Shown in pieces: positions 57,202-64,000 of a stretch of 64,000 nucleotides of DNA. The stretch comes from Juglans regia (taxonomy: Eukaryota > Streptophyta > Magnoliopsida > Fagales > Juglandaceae): contig NC_049909.1 of the NCBI RefSeq assembly GCF_001411555.2, positions 2,279,875 to 2,343,874 on the forward strand, read 5' to 3'. The notes beneath the pieces were generated by a model. The model was not told the origin of the DNA, did not search any database, and saw nothing but the letters and a program-made list of their open reading frames with translations. A program made the translations under genes and the position numbers. Each line of letters starts with the position of its first letter. The stretch's first letter is position 1.

Positions 57202-58895
57202 GAAATCCTTTCAATATGCCAGCTGCCTGAGTCTGAATGGTTCCTGTGCACACTTCCAGAACGGATGAAAATTAACATCGGTCACAGCAAAAGGTGCAAC
57301 CATGATCTATCATGTTGAAAATTATAAATCATTCACTTAGCCTGATACAGAATATTATAGTAAAAAGTTGATGGTCCACTCACCAAAAAGAATAAATAAT
57401 AGTATACAAGCAACTTAAGGATAAAATTAGGAAATATGCTGGGTTGATGACTGTATACATAATCGAACAAGTCAAACCACCTGGAAATTGAAAATAGTAC
57501 CGAACAGCATAGCATCAAAATTTCATCAGTGGTTCTCAGTTTTACCACTCTATGCCATTGGATGTATGTTGGCGCAGGAAGGTTTGTGGTGGCCGGACAA
57601 TGACTTGTACAATAATCTTGTATTTATCTCCTAATTTTCCAAAATCTTAGAGATAACATTCATGTCTTCCTGTCATTCATTACCAGGTAAAACAAATGAT
57701 GCCTTCTTTCTAGCCGAATTTTGGATTTTCTTTTCAGAGGTGTGATATAAAAACCAACTGTGCAGACACGTAACTTTTCTGGAACTGTTTTTGCAACCAA
57801 TGAATCCAAACAGGATGCCCAGATTTTTGTTTTCTTTCTCAAAATTTTAAGAAGTGGGAAAAAAACGAAACAAAAGTGAAAAACAAGAAACATTCCCAAA
57901 CAAGCCCATTAATTTCAGTACTAAAACGAACAATGTATACCCTTGGTCCACCAAATTCCAAAGTTCCAGATATTGAATCCAAGCGATGGTATGAACAACA
58001 TCTATGAACAGATATTTATTTCCCTGCACGTGTGACCGAAGTTCCCAAGGCTAAAAAATCCACCAAAGCTCCATTGAGAAACACATTGACAATCCATGCC
58101 ACGAACTTTAACCCTTCATCCCCAACAGAATGGATAACTCAACTTACTTCCCAACAAATATAAATCCAAGGTTCAAATCTTTATAGTAACTATCGATAGC
58201 TTGATATCAGTTCCCAAATTTCATATTTTCTTTTTCAAAACCCATGTTAATTATGCCAAACCAAGGACAATATGCTTTCTCCCTTGCATAACTAAAATAA
58301 ACAACTTAAAAATGCTTCCATTTTTCACGCGCCATTCTCAAAAAGTACAATAGAAAAATGTATAAATAATCAACTGAAAACGTATAGATAAGCAACTTAG
58401 ATTAGAAACTAGCCCTAAAAGGAAAAAGACTTGCCCATTCATTAAACCTCTCCAAATCTCGAAGCCAAAAAGTAAGATGAAATGATAAAAAATAAAATAA
58501 AAGAAACAATTACCCAGGAACATAATTCGAAAATCACAACCCTGTACTTCCCATGTATGACAAATTACATTCACAAATCGACCATTGTCAGGCGCAGCAA
58601 AACACGTAATACATATCTATATAAATGGATGAATATATCGGAGAGAAAAACTGAGAAACTGACCAGAATTAGGGTTTAGTATTGAGTTGGAAGTGAAACA
58701 GCTTATCTGCTGGACGGCAAGAACATGGATGCGACAGAATTTCGAATCCTCATCCTGTCCCCTCGGTTTCCTCTCCGTTACTGTCGCTTGCCACGTCGGC
58801 CTAATGTTAGAAAGAGTTACACGAAGCAGCTTTTCCTCCGCAGCGGAAGATGAATACTGACTTCCATGCATCAACCTTTATGAAACTATCATCAG
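57202..58895 (-). other. Probable 5' UTR exons and leader intron of the oxygenase-like gene
   Basis: A plausible leader exon lies at about 58895-58664, ending ACCCTAATTCTG before GTCAGT (GT at 58663-58662). A matching acceptor GTGCACAG ends at 57244, 42 bases before the ATG at 57201. The intron between would be about 1.4 kb and AT-rich. These are sequence-only guesses; the ORF 58874-58617 is then leader sequence, not protein. Confidence 0.4.
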
Positions 58896-58917
58896 CACTG
58901 ATTCAACAGGAATAATC

Positions 58918-58930
58918 TTCCTCTTATAAT
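58918..58930 (-). promoter_or_regulatory. TATA-like box for the oxygenase-like gene
   Basis: Minus-strand AAATTATAAGAGG near 58920-58932 lies about 30-40 bp before the proposed leader exon. The distance fits a TATA box; there is no other support. Confidence 0.3.
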
Positions 58931-58932
58931 TT

Positions 58933-59946
58933 GCGCATCAGTTACTGTTTACCTTCCTAATTAACTTTTTTTCACATTTTTTTATATATGTCTTGTGAAT
59001 AGGAATTAATGAAAAAAATTATTCAATATTTAATAGGAAAAAATGCACTTTGACTAACAATATACGAATTATGGCTAGCTATTGTCAACTCTAAAATTTG
59101 ATAAAAATTGAGGTTTTAAAATCAAAATCATTAGAGAAGTTAATTCATATTCGATCATCTAAAAGTTAAAATAATAATATAATATTAAATATTTTAATAA
59201 TATTTTTTTAATATTTTGTAAATACATTTTATATATTAATTAATAATTTAATTTTTATTTAAAATTATTATTTTCCAACTACTTAGAGTAAAATATTGTT
59301 TTGAAAATGAATAATGGCCGGTCAAATTTAAAGAAAGTGATAGATTTACTGTAACTTAAAAGTAGAGCTTTGAAATTTTGACTACTTCAATACATATCAC
59401 TTTTAAATTATTTAGCCAAAATTTGGCTAGGCAATACCTGTGTTTTTTTTATTTTTATTTTTTTGTATGAATAGATAATTATTTTTATAACTGATTTTGT
59501 AATTAAAAAAAATTCAAAAATTGGAAAACATTTAAAAGGAAAAATCATTCTACCTTTTAACTTATTATTTCACATTTTACAAAATTTAGAAGCTCAAAAG
59601 TTTAAAATAACTTATGACCACTTCAATCACCAAATTTAGATATAAATTTATGAAGACTAAAAAGAATATCTGTGCGAGAAGGGAATAGAAAGAAATGAAA
59701 AAATATTAAATTTTATAAAACCTTCATTCTATTATCTTATTTAGGAATTTAATTACAAGAAAATGAAAAGACAATTCTCTTAATTAAAAATTTTATAAAA
59801 TTCTTTAGCAAAATCAATCCCTAGAGTTTTATAAATTTACAAAAGGTTAAGGATTTTAATTTTAGCATTCAACTCCCTGAGTGTTTACAATTGTTTTAAA
59901 TTAACTCACTTCATCAATATTCCATCAAATTCACCAGCGGCAAGCC
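58933..59946. other. AT-rich intergenic DNA
   Basis: About 1 kb, strongly AT-rich (especially 59100-59280 and 59440-59880), with no ORF above 60 aa and no repeat border seen. Confidence 0.6.
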
Positions 59947-60002
59947 TTTTTTTTTTTTTTGAAAGAAAGATTCTTTATTACTCAACCAAACATTACAAAA
60001 CT

Positions 60003-60217
60003 CCATCCCTCATTGCAGATTACAGCGTGGAAATCAATTATCAAATGTAGCTGCACATCGACTTGCAAGACATTCATGGTCGATTCAAGATATGCAACTT
60101 CGGTGGTATAGTTCTTCTGTTTTCATTGAAAATGTTGTTTATGTTGACAAACAATCTTGTAAACAGGTTTGAGGTGTTATGCCTCCTTTGAAATCAAGTT
60201 ATTTCCTATAAAAAAAA
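60003..60217 (+). mobile_element. 5'-truncated LINE fragment inserted in LINE-B 3' UTR
   Basis: Plus-strand 3' end of a LINE: RGNQLSNVAAHRLARHSWSI (RNase H C-terminal motif), a stop after DKQSCKQV (about 60170), about 45 bp of 3' UTR, then an A-run (60209-60217). Flanks are 11-bp repeats ATTACAAAACT (59992-60002 and 60218-60228). The host frame of LINE-B stops (TAA) inside this target site, so the insertion lies right after its stop codon. Confidence 0.8.
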
Positions 60218-60228
60218 ATTACAAAACT

Positions 60229-62079
60229 TCCTCTAAGACAATAGACTTTATACAATCAAAAATAACTTCAACATCTAATACAGCTTCTCTATGATTAAGA
60301 GCATCTTTAGCAAGATGGTGTGCTGCTTCATTTGATAGCCTTCTCGTGTGATGGATAGACTATTGAAAGCATAGCTAAATTAAAACTCTTGAAGTCCCTA
60401 AAGACTAAGCCACCATACTCTTTTGAAGCACCCAACTAGTTCCAGTTCACCCATTGAATCATTAAGTGGTCATCATTATAGCCCCACCAAAATTTTTTCA
60501 GCCATTCTATTCAACTTATGCACAATGGAGTCAAGAAGCAAGAAAATTCCCATAATGTAAGTAGGAATGGCTTGTAGGACAGCTTTCATGAGAATCTCTT
60601 TACCTGCTACTGACAATACTTTAGTTTTCCAATTTGTAATTTTGTTCCAAAACCTATCCAAAAGAGAGTGAAATGCAGCAGTTTTTGCTCTACCAATGAC
60701 AGTAGGAAGTCCCAAATATTTCTCAAAAGACCCCGAGGACTTGACATTAGCAATCTACAACATATTGCTTTTGACATTAGCTGGAGTGTTTCTACAAAAA
60801 AATAAAGAAGTTTTCTCTATGTTAAGCATTTGTCCCAATGCTTTTTCTTAAATTTCCAGCAAATGAAAAACACGACTCCATTCAAGAGAATTTGCCTTAC
60901 AAAATAGTAGACTATCAAATAATAAGTGATTGGTGAAAAGATTGTTGTTCCCAATTGGTACACCTGAAATGCTTCCCACATCTTCTGCATGATTCAGTAG
61001 AGAGGTCAAGGCTTCTGAGCATAGAATAAATAAGAAGAAAAATGGGTCTCCTTGTCTAAGTCTTCTGGAGGGGATGAAAGAAGCATATGGTTCTCCATTG
61101 ATCAGTATGGAATAAGAGACTGATTTAATGCAGCTCATCATAAAGGAGATCCATCTTTTATTAAATCTCAGCCTAGGCACGACTTCTTCTAGAAAATTCC
61201 ATTTCACACGATCATAGGCCTTGCTCATGTCAAGTGTGAGTGCCATGGAGCCTGACTTTCCATGCATTCTGGTGTTCATAGAGTGAAGAGCTTCATAGGC
61301 TGCTAGGATATTATCAGTAATCAATCGCCCAGGCACAAACGCACGTTGGTTTGGTGAAATGATCTCAGGTAGGATTCTTTTAAGCCTGTTAGCAAGAACT
61401 TTGGACACAATCTTGTATAGCACATTACACAAACTGATGGGCCTAAAATCAGTTACCTTCTTAGGCTGCTTAACCTTTGGTATCAGAGTGATAAAAGTGT
61501 CATTTATGTCTTGCAAAGACCAACCGTGTTGCAGAACTTTCTGTACAAACAAACACACCTCATCACCAATAATAGACCAATTTTCTTGATAGCAATGAGC
61601 AGAAAATCCATCTAGGTCAGGTGAGCTAGGGGATCATTTGAAACACTGCATCCTTAACTTCCATTCCTGTAAATTCACTCAACAACTTTGAATTCATTTC
61701 TGCTGTCACACAAGCTGTCAGACTAGAAACACAACTAGAGAAATCAAATAGATTAGTAGAGGAGAATAAGTCAGAGAAGTAACATGTAAAAGTCTCTCCT
61801 ATCAAGATTGGATCAGTTACAAGATGGCCATGACCATCCTCCACTGTCTTTATGGAATTACTAGACTTTCTTTGATTAGCATACTTGTGGTAATACTGAG
61901 TATTCATGTCCCCTTGATGCAACCAAGTTTGTTTGGCCCTCTGTTTCCATTTCAGTTCTTTCTCTTCAAGGTAAAGCTCCACTTCCTTTTATAAATCTTG
62001 AATAGGCCAGTAATTCTCTCCTGTTTCAGATTCTTGCAAGTTAGCAATAGCCTTTATTTTCCTCTTAACAAAGTTCTAT
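60229..62079 (-). pseudogene. LINE-B ORF2: EN-RT linker, RT, RNase H end
   Basis: From 61982: WKQRAKQTWLHQGDMNTQYY, the linker after the endonuclease. RT 61558-60848: DINDTFITLIPKVKQPKKVT, DFRPISLCNVLYKIVSKVLA, PNQRAFVPGRLITDNILAAY, ALTLDMSKAYDRVKWNFLEE, RLRQGDPFFFLFILCSEALT. The catalytic region that should read ADD reads NHLLFDSLLFCKAN, so the aspartate pair is lost. RT C-terminus 60715-60476: GLPTVIGRAKTAAFHSLLDR. After GGLVFRDFKSFN (about 60400) the frame jumps to HHTRRLSNEAAHHLAKDALN, the RNase H end, so the zinc-binding part is deleted near 60362. The stop is in the TSD at 60218-60228. Confidence 0.85.
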
Positions 62080-62910
62080 TTATTTCTCAGGGAGAAGGAT
62101 TTCCACTTCATAATAGCTTGCTTGCATCTTTGCAACCTTCCTCTGAAAGATGAGCAACTGAATCTTTTCACACATATCAGCATTGCCCTTAATGGCCTCA
62201 ACATAGACATCCTCCACATCATGACCATTCAAGGGGGCATTGACTAAGAAAAAAGATTCCCCTTGTGACTGCATAGAACTAAAAATATTCTTGCCAAGAT
62301 TAACCTTCTGAAATTGCTCCATATTGTTAACAACGGTTTCCTTATCAAAAATTTGACTAGCAACAGGTTCTTCATTAGGAAAGAACATAGTTTCCTTATT
62401 TGCTTCCTCTTCTAAGGAAGGTTCCAAAAATTCAGCCCCTTTATCAGCACTAGATGAAGACTTTCCAACTCTAAATAGATCAGCTTCCAAGTCATCATCT
62501 TCTTTATTCAACTCTACAAAGTTTGAGGCCCTATGCGTCTTCTTCCCTTTCCCGTCCTCCCTTACACCAACACTAGAATTCTTTGTTGTTGGTGCTCGAA
62601 GCCAGGCACCATATTGGTTCTGACTAGCTGCATGGAAAGACAAATTGGAAGCAGCCTTTAAACACCTTGCCTCACCATGCTTAATAACTCCACAACGAAA
62701 ATAAAAGTTTGGTAACCTTTCATACTTAAAGGAGATCCAATATTGGCTTCCTTGGAAAATCAGTAAGGTACCCCTCATAAGAGGAAGAGTAATGCTGATA
62801 TCTACTTTGATTCTAAGATAGGGACCCCCATGATTGATTGTCAGTACCTCATGTTGTTCCTCCTTTGTTAGTTTAAGGTAGCCCCACTTTGCTATTATCT
62901 CTTCCGACAT
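62080..62910 (-). CDS. LINE-B ORF1, shortened (zinc-knuckle protein, 276 aa)
   Basis: Open for 276 residues. Residues 1-22 (MSEEIIAKWGYLKLTKEEQH) are an ORF1 N-terminus. Directly after them comes the piece that normally follows DUF4283: YLRIKVDISITLPLMRGTLL (about 31-50), WISFKYERLPNFYFRCGVIK and HGEARC. The intervening DUF4283 RNA-binding domain is missing, yet the frame is kept. The knuckle reads YFRCGVIKHGEARC, so the first of the usual CX2CX4HX4C cysteines is tyrosine. A long acidic/serine-rich tail (residues 95-200) follows and the end is helical (CEKIQLLIFQRKVAKMQASY). It is a transposon remnant, not a host gene, and unlikely to bind RNA normally. Confidence 0.7.
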   Translation of the reverse strand: MSEEIIAKWGYLKLTKEEQHEVLTINHGGPYLRIKVDISITLPLMRGTLLIFQGSQYWISFKYERLPNFYFRCGVIKHGEARCLKAASNLSFHAASQNQYGAWLRAPTTKNSSVGVREDGKGKKTHRASNFVELNKEDDDLEADLFRVGKSSSSADKGAEFLEPSLEEEANKETMFFPNEEPVASQIFDKETVVNNMEQFQKVNLGKNIFSSMQSQGESFFLVNAPLNGHDVEDVYVEAIKGNADMCEKIQLLIFQRKVAKMQASYYEVEILLPEK

Positions 62911-62930
62911 GTTTGCATGCAGGACAAATC

Positions 62931-64000
62931 ATGATGGGCTCTAACGAAACAAGAGAGCTGCTACGGCCACAGAAAATAGCCACAGAAAATTTTTACCGAA
63001 TGACATGTTTAGTTGACTTGGCAGGCCACGTTTCATAAAAGAAAAGTAAAAAATAAAATAGAAATAAAAAGCTGCGTCCCACGTGATTTTAACCAAAAAA
63101 AAAAAGTCAAAATCAAAAAAAAATCAAACCTGCCATTCAGCTCACATGATTTTAATAATAATAAAAAAAAAAGAGTCAAAAAGAACCCAGGACCAGCCCG
63201 TCCCTACCATTCATCCCTGCCTCTCTGTATCGTTACAGCGTACATCGTCTCGGCGCCTTCTCCCTTTAGTTTCAGCATAGATCTCTACTTACAGTCCAGC
63301 CGGGATCGTTTTTCCCTTCTTCCAAGCGGTAATCTTTCTTTCATTTTTTTCTTTATTTTTATTCAAATATTAGGATTTTTATCTACAAATATTAAAAAAA
63401 ATCAGTGCTCAAAATCATAAAATATGTTTGAAAATACAAACCCACTATGACTTAAATAATAAAAAGAAGCTGTTTTTAATGGCGTGACCTGCTAAGCCTT
63501 TTGTCTTGGAGAGTTTTAGACCTTAGATTTTTGTGTGTTCAAACTTCATGTATACAGTTTTGGACGTATTAAGTTTTTTTTTTTTTTTTTAATCAGAACG
63601 TATTGAATAATGGACCTTAGATTTTGAACCTTAAAATTTTGGACATATATAGTTTATTATTGTATTATTTTGGACCTTGTATGAAAATGTTTGTTTCCCC
63701 ACTTTTTGTGCATACCAAGTGGTCCAACTTTTTGTTTGTTTCTCCACCTTTTGTACATACAAAGTGGTCCAACTTAAAGTACTCTAATTGATTGGTAAAA
63801 TGTCCCCTTGAGTGTACTGTTTTTAATGTAAAATCTATTGTCAATAATTACAACAAAAACAAATCATACACGTTTATGTCAAATCCCTATGATTGTATAT
63901 GATTTCTTTCAATATTCAAGTTAATATCTTGATTTGAATGTGGTTGGATATTCTTAGGTAATTCAAACACTAGAGTTGCAATGGATTTTGATATGGAACA
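62931..64000. other. AT-rich noncoding DNA to the window end
   Basis: No gene supported. 63190-63330 is GC-richer and pyrimidine-rich and might be the start of a + strand gene leader (a GT follows AAGCG at about 63329), but nothing further backs this. The ORF 63013-63420 is lysine-rich low-complexity sequence. T- and A-runs occur at 63100-63180 and 63573-63592. Confidence 0.4.
63690..63778 (+). repeat. Two-copy ~45-bp tandem repeat
   Basis: GTTTGTTTCCCCACTTTTTG with CATACCAAGTGGTCCAAC (from 63690) is repeated with a few changes from about 63735 (GTTTGTTTCTCCACC, CATACAAAGTGGTCCAAC). Confidence 0.85.

Larger units (their letters stand above)
59947..62912 (-). mobile_element. LINE-B, internally deleted L1-type LINE
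   Basis: Minus-strand LINE: poly(A) seen as a T-run (59947-59960), preceded (minus) by an AATAAA-type signal in TAATAAAGAATC near 59975. The 5' border lies near 62912 or slightly beyond; no matching target duplication was found. Remaining parts: a short ORF1, the EN-RT linker, RT, and the last part of RNase H. Missing parts: most of DUF4283, the whole endonuclease, and the zinc-binding/RNase H N-terminal region. A separate plus-strand LINE fragment sits in its 3' UTR (60003-60217). Confidence 0.85.

Noticed and set aside
58617..58874. 85-aa minus ORF before the oxygenase-like gene
   Set aside because: Better explained as leader exon sequence: a splice donor lies inside it and no protein family is recognised.
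63013..63420. 135-aa plus ORF at the right end
   Set aside because: Lysine- and serine-rich translation of A-runs and pyrimidine-rich DNA; the overlapping frame looks equally coding-like, so no gene is supported.

Overview
This window is nuclear DNA of a flowering plant, most likely a woody dicot. The evidence is dense Ty3/gypsy and L1-type LINE remnants of plant families (Athila, Tekay, Tat; LINEs with a DUF4283/zinc-knuckle ORF1), MITEs, AT-rich intergenic DNA, and one spliced gene with GT-AG introns and plant-type protein sequence. I cannot fix the species from sequence alone. Nearly everything else is decayed transposon, so most coding calls are pseudogenes.

Layout. (1) 1-4.5 kb: the 3' end of a Tat-type gypsy element, with pol on +, a 276-bp tandem-repeat 3' UTR and an antisense ORF on -. 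(2) 4.5-8.1 kb: noncoding DNA holding a hAT-like MITE with an 8-bp target duplication and a SINE-like insert with a 17-bp target duplication. (3) 8.1-42.1 kb: one nested stack. A minus-strand Tekay-type chromovirus (pol 39341-42130, 3' LTR 39340 down to 8109) has its LTR split by a near full-length minus-strand LINE (LINE-A, 8260-36094). LINE-A is split by a complete Athila element (9247-31108; both LTRs 1426 bp; TSD CAAAT). Athila is split by a Tekay-like solo LTR (11908-18101), which contains another solo LTR (12736-14526), and by a Tekay-like element without genes (20668-27626). The last contains a 20-N gap and a duplicated host segment that look like two merged haplotypes. (4) 42.2-47.0 kb: a second 5'-truncated Tat element with the same order: pol on +, tandem-repeat 3' UTR, antisense ORF on -. 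(5) 49.1-58.9 kb: the only host gene I can support, a three-exon minus-strand gene for a 493-aa 2-oxoglutarate/Fe(II) oxygenase-like protein. Its first intron carries a LINE (LINE-C, 51181-55842) with matching target duplications. (6) 59.9-62.9 kb: LINE-B on -, internally deleted and carrying its own nested LINE fragment. (7) 62.9-64.0 kb: noncoding.

The history can be read from who interrupts whom and from target duplications: Tekay, then LINE-A, then Athila, then the LTR elements inside Athila. No new defence, metabolic or regulatory system was found. The most useful observations are the resolved nesting, the likely haplotype merge at the gap, the repeated Tat architecture with antisense ORFs, the unusual metal-ligand spacing in the oxygenase, and the LINE that lost two domains.
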